Shown piece after piece: positions 6,731 through 13,207 of a stretch of DNA of 13,897 nt. The number at the start of each line of letters is the position of its first letter. Positions within the stretch are counted from its first letter, which is position 1. Made by a program: the position numbers and the translations under genes. Origin of the DNA: Actinomycetes bacterium (GTDB lineage Bacteria; Actinomycetota; Acidimicrobiia; Acidimicrobiales; Palsa-688); contig JAKBBS010000082.1 in assembly GCA_021808425.1 (NCBI GenBank), positions 1-13,897 on the forward strand, written 5' to 3'. The notes below the pieces were generated by a model, which saw nothing but the letters and a program-made list of their open reading frames with translations, made no database searches and had not been told where the DNA came from.

Positions 6731-6771
6731 AGCCTATCGCTCGCTATGCGCTTCGACCAAGCGCTTCGACC
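6731..6771. promoter_or_regulatory. direct repeats and possible promoter between divergent Lgt-like and PilZ genes
   Basis: GCGCTTCGACC occurs at 6748-6758 and 6761-6771, a 13-base period. On the minus strand a weak promoter candidate, TTGGTC (6760-6755), 18 bases, TAGGCT (6736-6731), points to the Lgt-like gene, and its -35 box overlaps the repeats. They may bind a regulator shared by both divergent genes. The repeat is certain, the function is inferred. Confidence 0.35.
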
Positions 6772-6836
6772 GGTCGTTCGTCTCGAATCAAGCGGTTCGC
6801 AGTGCATAAGTGCTTCAATGGAGGTGGGAGAACTCC

Positions 6837-7412
6837 ATGGACCAGAATCTCATCGTTTCCCTGGTGGGGGCGCCTGCGCTGGTAGAGACCGGATCGGTGG
6901 AGTCGACCGGTCTCGTGTCGGGACTGTCCCCGGGCTGCCTGGTAGTGTCTTGCGACGAGGTCACGTGGGCCGGAGGGGACTCGGCGGATGTCACGGTGAG
7001 CGTGTTCGCCGAGGAGGCCCTTTACCGCTTCAGCGGCCCTTGCGAGTTGCGCGAGCGCGAGGTAGTGCTGCCCGACGGGATTCTCGTCGAGCGGGTGCAG
7101 CGACGGAAGTGGCCGAGGCGGCGATTCGACTTTGCGGCGACGCTGTGCCCGGTGGACGACACGCACCGGGTTTCGGGGGTGCCCGGCCGGACGGTTGACG
7201 TGGGTAGCGGGGGACTGTGCGTCGAGACTCTGCGGCCGCTCGAGGTTGACAAGGACCCGACCGTCATATTGACCCTTCCGGACGGCCGCTCGATCTCAGT
7301 GCGCACGACGACCGTCGAAGTGGAGGACCTCGGCGACGGATGGCGGTATCGGCTGGCGTTCAGCCACTTGGAGCCCAGGGATGCCGCCTTGCTGGTAGGG
7401 CTGTTCGGATGA
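6837..7412 (+). CDS. PilZ-domain protein (YcgR-like), probable cyclic di-GMP receptor
   Basis: A 191-residue soluble protein. The N-terminal half (1-85) resembles a PilZN/YcgR-type beta-domain. The C-terminal PilZ domain starts at RRKWPRRRFDF, giving the RxxxR motif (R90-R94), followed by TVDVGSGGLCVE (D121 to G126) in the place of the (D/N)xSxxG motif; here Gly takes the usual Ser position and Ser follows, a mild variant. PilZ domains bind cyclic di-GMP and transmit the signal to motility, envelope or polysaccharide machinery. ATG at 6837 was chosen because a GGAGG/GGGAG stretch precedes it; a start 27 bases upstream would place that stretch inside the gene. Its neighbour across the spacer is Lgt-like, with the HD-GYP enzyme next, so signal removal and reading are encoded close together. 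Confidence 0.87.
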   Translation: MDQNLIVSLVGAPALVETGSVESTGLVSGLSPGCLVVSCDEVTWAGGDSADVTVSVFAEEALYRFSGPCELREREVVLPDGILVERVQRRKWPRRRFDFAATLCPVDDTHRVSGVPGRTVDVGSGGLCVETLRPLEVDKDPTVILTLPDGRSISVRTTTVEVEDLGDGWRYRLAFSHLEPRDAALLVGLFG

Positions 7413-7525
7413 GACGTGCGGACGAAAGGATAAAGCTGTAGTAGACATCGAGAGTTGTCGGGGCGGCGCGGTTCGCTGTGCGTGGTCGGGGCTGGTGGGC
7501 GGTGCCTGGCACAGGGATGACGGCC

Positions 7526-7539
7526 TAGCCTTGCCCGGG
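7526..7539 (+). promoter_or_regulatory. leaderless promoter (-10 box) for the carboxyltransferase gene
   Basis: TAGCCT at 7526-7531 lies 7 bases before the GTG start at 7539 and there is no Shine-Dalgarno sequence. This spacing puts transcription start at the start codon. No convincing -35 box is seen. Confidence 0.5.
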
Positions 7540-9398
7540 TGACAGACGCTGCGAGAAACTCCGGGGAAGGCACCGTCCGGCGGGTCGAGAGCCCGCTGAC
7601 TGGGACCGTCGTGGCCGCGACGGTCGCCGTCGGCGACATGGTGCGCGAGGGCGACGTCGTAGTCGTCGTCGAGTCGATGAAGATGGAGCACGACGTGGTC
7701 TCGCCGGCCTCCGGCATGGTCGAATCGGTGAATGTGAGGGCCGGCCAAGTCGTCACGGCCGGCGACGACCTAGCGGCGATCCGCCCGGTCGAGGTGACCT
7801 CGGCGGTAGTTGAGCCGGAAGCGAAAGTCGACCCGCTCGGGGTCCGGGCGGATTTGGCGGAGGTCCTCGAGCGCCAGTCTCTCACCCGTGACCCGGCGCG
7901 CCCGGCGGCGGTCGGGCGCCGCCACAGCCTCGGGCGACGAAGCGCCCGGGAGAACCTCGACGACTTGTGCGACCCCGGTTCGTTCGTCGAGTACGGCAGC
8001 TTGGCGCTTGCTGCGCAGCGGGACCGCAGAAGCGTCGAGGAGTTGATCGCGTCGACGCCGGCTGACGGCTTCATCGGCGGGTTGGCGACCGTCAACGCAG
8101 AGTCGTTCGGCCTTGGCTCCTCCCGATGTGTCGTCGCCAGCTACGACTACACGGTCCTCGCGGGCACGCAAGGATTCTACGGTCATAACAAGAAGGACAG
8201 GCTTTTCGAGCTGGCGGCGAGGCAGCGACTTCCGTTCGTGTTGTTCGCCGAGGGAGGCGGTGGCCGCCCCGGTGACACCTCGGCGCCGTCAGTGTCGGGC
8301 CTCGACGTCATGGCTTTCGCTTTGTTCGGGCGGTTGAGCGGTCTTGTGCCGCTGGTCGGCATCGTGTCGGGGCGGTGCTTCGCGGGTAACGCGGCGCTGC
8401 TCGGCTGCTGCGACGTGATCATCGCGACGCCCGACGCGAACATCGGGATGGCAGGCCCTGCGATGATCGAGGGCGGCGGGCTCGGAACGTTTCGCCCAGA
8501 AGACATCGGTCCGGTGAGCGTGCAATCGGCGAACGGGGTGATCGACGTCGTCGCAGCCGACGAGGCTGACGCAGTGCGCCAGGCCAGGCGCTACCTCGGG
8601 TTTTTCCAAGGACGCCTGACGGAGTGGGACTGCGAGGACCAGCGTCTGCTGCGAAGCGCGATTCCCGAGGAGCGTATGCGTGTATACGACGTCCGAAAGG
8701 TGGTGTCGACCTTCGCCGACGCGGGCAGCGTCCTCGAGCTGCGCAAAGGTTGGGGAGCCGGAATGCTGACGTGCCTTGCACGCGTCGAGGGGCGGCCGGT
8801 CGGGGTGATCGCCAACAACCCGGCTCACCTGGGTGGCGCTATCGACTCGGACGGGGCGGACAAAGCAGCCCGGTTCATGGCGCTCTGCGACGCTTTCGAT
8901 ATTCCGCTCGTGCTGTTTTGCGACACGCCGGGTTTCATGGTCGGCCCCGAAGCCGAGAGGAGCGCCCAGGTCCGCCACTTCGCCCGGATGTTCGTCGTCG
9001 GGGCGAGCATCGACGTTCCCGTCGTGACCGTTGTCGTGCGCAAAGGCTACGGTCTCGGGGCGCAAGCGATGGCCGGCGGAAGTTTCAGGGCCCCCGCAAT
9101 GACTGTCGCATGGCCCACCGGCGAGATCGGAGGGATGGGCTTGGAAGGGGCGGTCAGGCTAGGCTTTCGTAGGGAGCTCGACGCCAGCCCCGACGAGGAG
9201 TCGCGCCGGCACCTAGAGGGCCAGCTCATCGAAGCCGCATACCGAAACGGCAAGGCGCTCAACGCCGCCACCCACTTCGAGCTCGACGACGTCATCGACC
9301 CGGCCGAAACCCGGGCCCGGGTGGTGGCGGTCCTGGCGGGAGCGCCCCCAGTTGCCAGACGGGCTGCCAAGAAACGGCCGTGCGTCGACACGTGGTAG
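7539..9398 (+). CDS. biotin carrier domain fused to acyl-CoA carboxyltransferase
   Basis: A 619-residue protein. Residues 12-85 are a biotinyl/lipoyl attachment domain with the motif ESMKME (biotinyl Lys48). A linker leads into a carboxyltransferase of the acetyl/propionyl-CoA carboxylase beta (PccB/AccD) type from about 103 to 600. It has GRRSARENLDDLCDPGSFVEYG, the oxyanion-forming GRCFAGNAALLGCCD in the N-terminal crotonase fold, and LVLFCDTPGFMVGP plus RKGYGLGAQAMAGG in the C-terminal half. It would transfer carboxyl from biotin to an acyl-CoA, but no biotin carboxylase is encoded in the window, so a partner must come from elsewhere. In actinobacteria the biotin carrier is normally fused to the carboxylase subunit, so carrier plus carboxyltransferase is unusual. 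Acyl substrate not predictable here. Start supported by leaderless box and immediate onset of the domain. Confidence 0.9.
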   Translation: MTDAARNSGEGTVRRVESPLTGTVVAATVAVGDMVREGDVVVVVESMKMEHDVVSPASGMVESVNVRAGQVVTAGDDLAAIRPVEVTSAVVEPEAKVDPLGVRADLAEVLERQSLTRDPARPAAVGRRHSLGRRSARENLDDLCDPGSFVEYGSLALAAQRDRRSVEELIASTPADGFIGGLATVNAESFGLGSSRCVVASYDYTVLAGTQGFYGHNKKDRLFELAARQRLPFVLFAEGGGGRPGDTSAPSVSGLDVMAFALFGRLSGLVPLVGIVSGRCFAGNAALLGCCDVIIATPDANIGMAGPAMIEGGGLGTFRPEDIGPVSVQSANGVIDVVAADEADAVRQARRYLGFFQGRLTEWDCEDQRLLRSAIPEERMRVYDVRKVVSTFADAGSVLELRKGWGAGMLTCLARVEGRPVGVIANNPAHLGGAIDSDGADKAARFMALCDAFDIPLVLFCDTPGFMVGPEAERSAQVRHFARMFVVGASIDVPVVTVVVRKGYGLGAQAMAGGSFRAPAMTVAWPTGEIGGMGLEGAVRLGFRRELDASPDEESRRHLEGQLIEAAYRNGKALNAATHFELDDVIDPAETRARVVAVLAGAPPVARRAAKKRPCVDTW

Positions 9399-9429
9399 GC
9401 GTCGCCTGCGGTAGACCCGGTGCCGCCGC

Positions 9430-9442
9430 TATCCTGGCGCCA
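9430..9442 (+). promoter_or_regulatory. leaderless promoter (-10 box) for msrB
   Basis: TATCCT (9430-9435) is 6 bases before the ATG at 9442, with no ribosome binding site. The arrangement matches the boxes before the carboxyltransferase, orn and dut genes. It suggests msrB has its own transcript although it is only 43 bases from the gene before it. Confidence 0.55.
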
Positions 9443-9858
9443 TGTCGAGTGACGACGTAGGCGAAAAGGTAATCAAATCGGAAGACGAGTGGCGCGCCGA
9501 GCTCAGCCCCGAAAGTTTCGAGGTTCTGCGCCGGGCCGGAACCGAACGTCCCTGGTCGGGCAAGTACGTCGACAACCACGACGACGGCACTTACACCTGC
9601 GCCGGCTGCGGGACGGTCCTCTTCGACTCGGCGACGAAATTCGAGTCGGGTAGCGGCTGGCCGAGCTTCTTCGAACCCGCGGTCGCCGAAGCGGTCGAAG
9701 TAGTCCAGGATCGAAGCCACGGAATGGTTCGCTCCGAAGTTCGCTGCCGGCGATGCGGCGGTCACCTCGGGCACGTCTTCGACGACGGGCCGAACCCGAC
9801 GGGGCTTCGCTATTGCATGAACTCACTGTCGCTCGACTTCAAGCCGGCGCCGAGTTAG
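9442..9858 (+). CDS. msrB: peptide-methionine (R)-S-oxide reductase
   Basis: A 138-residue cytosolic MsrB that reduces the R-epimer of methionine sulfoxide in proteins, using thioredoxin. Full-length single-domain form: zinc ligands C53/C56 (TCAGCG) and C102/C105 ([10 protein letters not shown]), a WSGKY and GTYTCAGC start, and the catalytic Cys125 in RYCMNSLSL. The resolving-Cys position of many MsrBs (FESGCGWPSF) is Ser71 here ([10 protein letters not shown]), so recycling must use another cysteine or a direct reductant; this variant is known within the family. It converges with the toxin gene at 9924 across a 65-base spacer in which no clear terminator is visible. Confidence 0.95.
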   Translation: MSSDDVGEKVIKSEDEWRAELSPESFEVLRRAGTERPWSGKYVDNHDDGTYTCAGCGTVLFDSATKFESGSGWPSFFEPAVAEAVEVVQDRSHGMVRSEVRCRRCGGHLGHVFDDGPNPTGLRYCMNSLSLDFKPAPS

Positions 9859-9923
9859 ATCTCAGTGGGTCGGTAACCGGAGCGTTACGGACAACCTGCT
9901 GCGGTCGACGCGTTGAGCGGCAG

Positions 9924-10331
9924 TCAGATGACGCGGTAAACGATACTTTCCGAGTCAGCGGCGGCGCGAAGCGGGGGAGTATCCATTTCTACTTCGATCG
10001 GGATTCTCAGGTAGGCGGCGGCAGCCACTGCCTCGGCAGCGAGCTGATTGACGGCGTGATCTTGGGCGAGGAGGCCCATTGCCGGGATGAGCAGTCTCAG
10101 GTCGACGATTTCGAAATGGTCGGGCAAAGCTTGAACGCTAGAGCGGATTGCCGAAGAAACGCTGTAGTCGAGCCCGTCCAAGCGAGATGAGAGTGCTCCC
10201 CTTCGATGTCCCGCTAGCGCTGACGTGAGCCTCCACCACCAAGAACACGTTGTGGCGTAGCGCCCTGGGGGTGCCTCTGTTGCGGCGAGAAGGCTGATGA
10301 GGCGGTGATCGTCGACGACTGCTACGACCAT
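9924..10331 (-). CDS. putative toxin of a toxin-antitoxin pair, distantly PIN-like
   Basis: A 135-residue soluble protein with no firm family assignment. It opens with a beta-strand and acidic pair, MVVAVVDDHRLISLLAA (D7, D8), has an aromatic WWWRLTSAL patch (31-39), and near the end HAVNQLAAEAVAAAAYLRIPIEVEMDTPPLRAAA. The order strand-Asp, late helix after a polar residue, strand-Asp (D117) and helix resembles a PIN fold with altered catalytic residues, as in uncharacterised actinobacterial small proteins. It overlaps the upstream gene by 10 bases, as toxins often follow antitoxins. An RNase or nucleotide-targeting role is inference; it could also be a non-toxic partner. Start ATG at 10331 fits the overlap. 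Confidence 0.6.
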   Translation of the reverse strand: MVVAVVDDHRLISLLAATEAPPGRYATTCSWWWRLTSALAGHRRGALSSRLDGLDYSVSSAIRSSVQALPDHFEIVDLRLLIPAMGLLAQDHAVNQLAAEAVAAAAYLRIPIEVEMDTPPLRAAADSESIVYRVI

Positions 10332-10678
10332 GCCTCTTCCCTGTCCACCTCGGCGGCGGCTTCACGATAGGAGCCATCTGTGATAGCCGAGTGCAGTTCG
10401 GCGCGCATGTTTCTTGTCAGAGCTGCAGAGAGCCCGGCGAAGCTGTCGTTGGCTTCTTCTACTGCGCGTTGCAGCGCGCGCTCCACGAAGGCAGTCACGG
10501 TCATGCTCCCTGCGCTTGCCGTCGCAGCGACAGCGGCGCGAAGTCCCTCGTTGACACGAACGGAAAGCTGGACCTGAGGCCCGTCATGAAGCGTCGATGT
10601 GTCCACGTCGCCTATATGGGCCGGCGAAGCCCGCCGGGCCTCCTCAACTGCGTCCGAGAATCTTGACATCAACCTCAT
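10322..10678 (-). CDS. putative antitoxin / DNA-binding partner (ribbon-helix-helix-like)
   Basis: A 118-residue protein. The middle, QVQLSVRVNEGLRAAVAATA then MTVTAFVERALQRAVEE (about residues 35-77), has the strand-helix-helix pattern of MetJ/Arc-type antitoxins, in which the strand binds DNA. The C-terminal part (about 78-118, ending YREAAAEVDREEAWS) is charged and helical, as expected for a toxin-neutralising tail. It precedes and overlaps the putative toxin. Start is uncertain: ATG at 10678 sits inside the palindrome, while ATG at 10669 lies 7 bases after a TAGCAT box, which fits the leaderless pattern of this genome and would remove three residues. Confidence 0.62.
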   Translation of the reverse strand: MRLMSRFSDAVEEARRASPAHIGDVDTSTLHDGPQVQLSVRVNEGLRAAVAATASAGSMTVTAFVERALQRAVEEANDSFAGLSAALTRNMRAELHSAITDGSYREAAAEVDREEAWS

Positions 10679-10706
10679 GCTAGCATGAAGCTCACGGCGC
10701 TAGCAT
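10675..10706. promoter_or_regulatory. operator candidate: 14-bp palindrome and repeated GCTAGCAT
   Basis: TCATGCTAGCATGA (10675-10688) is a perfect 14-base palindrome covering the first antitoxin start codon and the TAGCAT box. The octamer GCTAGCAT recurs at 10679-10686 and 10699-10706, exactly 20 bases apart, i.e. two helical turns on the same face. This is the arrangement expected for autoregulation by dimeric ribbon-helix-helix antitoxins. Confidence 0.55.
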
Positions 10707-10732
10707 TCTCGCATGCCGGGAACGCTGAGAGA

Positions 10733-11110
10733 TCAGCCCTCGGTAGCCAGCCGCCGTGCAGTCGCGTTGCGGGCGGAGCGGATCGTCCGGCGACGCTTCC
10801 AGAACGGTGTCTTCCACACCTTGAAGCCGTCCCGGCGGCCGGGTTTCGGTGCGTGGTGGGGGGGAGGCGACGTCTTGCGGCCTATATCGTGGGCGCCGGT
10901 CGGACAGAGCAGGTCGGCGTCTTCGAGGGCTTCCTCGTCGCCGACGAGCTGATGAAGCGTGCTGCGCGCCTCGTGGCGAACTTGGCGCGACGTGCGTCTG
11001 CGGTGGTCGGGCGGGTCCTCCACCAACCCGTCAGGCGGCCGGGGTGTCGCACCGGCAGCGACGGCCGCCGATGGCTGGATGGCTGGATCGCTCGAACGCA
11101 CGTAGCTCAC
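10733..11110 (-). CDS. unrecognised basic protein
   Basis: A 125-residue protein of unknown function. The N-terminal two thirds are polar and Pro/Ala/Arg-rich, probably disordered (ATPRPPDGLVEDPP, HRRRTSRQVRHEAR), with an acidic island VGDEEALEDADLL. The last 35 residues are strongly basic and aromatic: GRRDGFKVWKTPFWKRRRT followed by a basic helix-like end. That tail suggests nucleic-acid or membrane binding. GTG at 11110 is chosen because a perfect AAGGAGGT stands 7 bases upstream; starting 10 codons earlier would put that site inside the gene. The opposite strand also has open frames here, but their translations look like shadows and none has such a site. No signal peptide or membrane segment. 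Confidence 0.6.
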   Translation of the reverse strand: MSYVRSSDPAIQPSAAVAAGATPRPPDGLVEDPPDHRRRTSRQVRHEARSTLHQLVGDEEALEDADLLCPTGAHDIGRKTSPPPHHAPKPGRRDGFKVWKTPFWKRRRTIRSARNATARRLATEG

Positions 11111-11117
11111 GAGGCCT

Positions 11118-11125
11118 ACCTCCTT
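11118..11125 (-). promoter_or_regulatory. perfect Shine-Dalgarno sequence deciding a start
   Basis: Minus-strand AAGGAGGT, fully complementary to the 16S rRNA 3' end, 7 bases before GTG at 11110. It is the strongest ribosome binding site in the window and the main evidence that the gene at 10733-11110 is real. Confidence 0.75.
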
Positions 11126-11129
11126 GTAT

Positions 11130-11153
11130 GCCGGCGCCACGTCGGCACCGGCC
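11130..11153 (-). repeat. GC-rich hairpin just upstream of the Shine-Dalgarno
   Basis: On the minus strand GCCGG-T-GCC and GGC-G-CCGGC can form a 9-bp stem (one G-T pair) around GACGT, ending 4 bases before AAGGAGGT. It could end the orn transcript (though no T-run follows), stabilise the mRNA or modulate translation of the basic protein. Confidence 0.4.
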
Positions 11154-11233
11154 GGGTCTTACATACCTATACTGCCACCCTCGGTGATGCCGTGGGCGGT
11201 TGTCACGGTTAATCTTCGATTGCTTTCAGGTTG

Positions 11234-11797
11234 TCAGCCTCCCGCTTTGTCGACGGTCGCGCCGGCCTCCTTGAACATCGCGGAGCGGTAGTAGCGCAGT
11301 TCCGACACGCTTTCCTTTATGTCGTCGAGGGCTCTGTGCGCACCGGACTTGCGAGGCGCGCCGGCGAGGACAGGTGGATACCAGCGACGGGCGAGCTCCT
11401 TGAGGGTGGACACGTCGACCGAGCGGTAGTGGAGATAGTCTTCGATCTCGGGAAGCCAGCGTGCAAGGAAACGCCGGTCGGTCCCGATCGAGTTGCCGCA
11501 AAGTGGAACGCTTCGAGCTTCGGGGATGTGGGCCTTTAGGAAGTCGAGTGTCGCTGCGCCCGCCGCGTCGAGGCTCGTCGACGACGACTGGATCTCTGCG
11601 AGCAGCCCGCTTCGGGTGTGCATGCTTCGAACGACCCCGTCCATACCGTCGAGGTCGGCCGCTTCGGCCGTGATGACCAGGTCTGGGCCTTCTGCTACCA
11701 GTTCGAGCTGGTCGTCGGTGATGAGCGTCGCGATCTCGACGATGACGTGGCGTTCGGGGTCGAGGCCGGTCATTTCGAGGTCCATCCAGGCGAGCAT
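11234..11797 (-). CDS. orn: oligoribonuclease
   Basis: A 187-residue DEDDh 3'-5' exoribonuclease that degrades 2-5 nucleotide RNAs in the cytosol, including pGpG, the breakdown product of cyclic di-GMP. All catalytic residues are visible: D6 and E8 in WMDLEMTGLD, D107 in GNSIGTDRRFL, H154 and D159 in HRALDDIKESVSELRYYR. Full family length. ATG at 11797 lies 6 bases after TAGCGT with no proper ribosome binding site, so the transcript is probably leaderless. It is divergent from dut. With the HD-GYP and PilZ genes it completes a cyclic di-GMP-related set in this window. Confidence 0.96.
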   Translation of the reverse strand: MLAWMDLEMTGLDPERHVIVEIATLITDDQLELVAEGPDLVITAEAADLDGMDGVVRSMHTRSGLLAEIQSSSTSLDAAGAATLDFLKAHIPEARSVPLCGNSIGTDRRFLARWLPEIEDYLHYRSVDVSTLKELARRWYPPVLAGAPRKSGAHRALDDIKESVSELRYYRSAMFKEAGATVDKAGG

Positions 11798-11803
11798 CCT
11801 TCA

Positions 11804-11809
11804 ACGCTA
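11804..11809 (-). promoter_or_regulatory. leaderless promoter (-10 box) for orn
   Basis: Minus-strand TAGCGT, 6 bases before the orn ATG. GAAGG touches the ATG directly and is too close to be a ribosome binding site. Confidence 0.55.
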
Positions 11810-11863
11810 GCCCGCCTCCCGGCAGGGCAGGAAAGCTGCGAGGCGGGCTTTCGATCCGCTGGG

Positions 11864-11869
11864 TAGCGT
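11864..11869 (+). promoter_or_regulatory. leaderless promoter (-10 box) for dut
   Basis: TAGCGT, the same hexamer as on the opposite strand for orn, 6 bases before GTG at 11876. It favours that GTG over the one at 11870 as the dut start. Confidence 0.55.
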
Positions 11870-11875
11870 GTGGGC

Positions 11876-12313
11876 GTGCTCGACGTCCAGATAGCCCGGC
11901 TCGATCCGGACCTGCCGCTTCCTTGCTGTGCCAAGACCGGCGACGCGGGGGTAGACCTTTACGCGAGGCGCGCTGCGACAGTTCCAGCCGGGGGAGGGCG
12001 CGCGCCGGTCCCGACGGGCGTCGCCATCGCGCTGCCCCAAGGTTTCGCCGGGTTCATCCTGCCCCGCAGCGGCCTCGCCTACCGCCACGGCATAACGTTG
12101 GTCAACTCGCCCGGTTTGATCGACAGCGGATACCGTGGTGAGCTGGAAGTAATCCTCTTGAACACCGATCCCCACCTCGACTTCGAAGTCCGAAGGGGCG
12201 ACAGGGTTGCTCAGCTGGTGGTGCAGCGCGTCGAGTCGGTCACGTTCGTCGCCGTATCGGAGCTCGGGGAGTCCGAGCGCGGGAGCGGCCGTTTCGGCCA
12301 CACGGGCCGCTGA
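11876..12313 (+). CDS. dut: dUTP diphosphatase
   Basis: A trimeric dUTPase of 145 residues that hydrolyses dUTP to dUMP and diphosphate, keeping uracil out of DNA and supplying dUMP. All five family motifs are present in order: AGVDLYA; PRSGLAYRHG; GLIDSGYRGELEVIL with the catalytic Asp; RGDRVAQLVV; and RGSGRFGHTG at the C-terminal end. The start at 11876 follows from the TAGCGT box; the upstream GTG at 11870 would add two residues. It is 33 bases upstream of a base-excision glycosylase gene on the same strand, a sensible partnership in nucleotide-pool and DNA hygiene. Confidence 0.95.
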   Translation: MLDVQIARLDPDLPLPCCAKTGDAGVDLYARRAATVPAGGGRAPVPTGVAIALPQGFAGFILPRSGLAYRHGITLVNSPGLIDSGYRGELEVILLNTDPHLDFEVRRGDRVAQLVVQRVESVTFVAVSELGESERGSGRFGHTGR

Positions 12314-12346
12314 GCGGGAGATGGGCGCGCATGGGATGTGACGCTG

Positions 12347-13207
12347 ATGCCTGAGCTTCCCGAGGTCGAGGCTCTCGCTGGTTTTCTCCGTTCCAAGGCG
12401 GGGGGGAGAGTCGTGGCGCGAGCCGAGCTCGGCACTCTCTCAGCGCTGAAGACCTACGCCCCTCCCTGGGATGCCCTCGTCGGCGGCGAGGTCACCGCCG
12501 CACTCCGCCTCGGAAAGTACGTGTGCTTGAAGGTCGGCGAGGTGTGGCTGGTGACGCACCTTGCCCGAGCAGGTTGGGTTCATTGGCGTGAGCGCCTGTC
12601 GCCTAGTCGTCTCGCTCCGAAGAAAGGGCCCGTAGCGTGCCGGATCGGCTTCGCGGAGGGCGACGGTTTCGACGTCACCGAGCAGGGTACGGAAAAAAAA
12701 TTGGCGTTGTGGGTGGTGCGCGAACCCCACGAAGTTGAGGGTGTCGCACGTCTGGGAGTGGACCCGCTCAGCGCCGGCTTCGACGTAGAGACTCTGTCTG
12801 TGATCCTGCGCGCCGCCCGAGGGCAGTTGAAGGCGACTCTCACCAACCAGGCGCTGATTGCCGGTGTCGGAAACGCTTACTCCGACGAGGCACTCCATGC
12901 TGCGCATCTGTCACCTTTTAAATTGGCAGCAAAACTGACAGACGACGAGACCGTTCGTTTGCACGGTGCTCTCGTGGAGACCCTGGCCGTAGCGGTCGAG
13001 CGGTCACGAGACCTCGGCGCCGGCGAGCTCAAAGCGGACAAGAAATCGTCGATGGCAGTGCACGCCCGGACCGGCCTTGCATGCCCGGTGTGTGGAGACA
13101 CGGTGAGAGAGGTGTCACTGTCGTCGAAGTCCTTCCAGTACTGCCCGACCTGTCAGACCGGCGGAAAGGTCCTCGCGGACCGGCGGATGTCCCGCCTGCT
13201 CAAGTGA
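12347..13207 (+). CDS. Fpg/Nei-family DNA glycosylase/AP lyase
   Basis: A 286-residue base-excision repair enzyme for oxidised bases. The start must be ATG at 12347, because the mature N-terminus PELPEVE supplies the catalytic Pro2 and Glu3; an upstream GTG would bury it. K57 (LGKY) matches the conserved Lys of Fpg. The helix-two-turn-helix has N176 in IAGVGNAYSDE. The C-terminal zinc finger is C246/C249 and C266/C269 (CPVCGDTVREV to SFQYCPTCQTGGK), where Lys261 takes the place of the usual finger Arg, followed by the tail VLADRRMSRLLK typical of one actinobacterial branch. Substrate range (8-oxoG, pyrimidine lesions or AP sites) cannot be read from sequence. Probably cotranscribed with dut and with the next gene. 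Confidence 0.93.
   Translation: MPELPEVEALAGFLRSKAGGRVVARAELGTLSALKTYAPPWDALVGGEVTAALRLGKYVCLKVGEVWLVTHLARAGWVHWRERLSPSRLAPKKGPVACRIGFAEGDGFDVTEQGTEKKLALWVVREPHEVEGVARLGVDPLSAGFDVETLSVILRAARGQLKATLTNQALIAGVGNAYSDEALHAAHLSPFKLAAKLTDDETVRLHGALVETLAVAVERSRDLGAGELKADKKSSMAVHARTGLACPVCGDTVREVSLSSKSFQYCPTCQTGGKVLADRRMSRLLK

Noticed and set aside
7022..8095. 357-codon minus-strand frame opposite the PilZ and carboxyltransferase genes
   Set aside because: Ser/Thr/Arg-rich antisense shadow of two well supported genes.
10685..11212. Plus-strand open frames opposite the basic protein
   Set aside because: No ribosome binding site or recognisable domains, while the minus strand has a perfect Shine-Dalgarno sequence.
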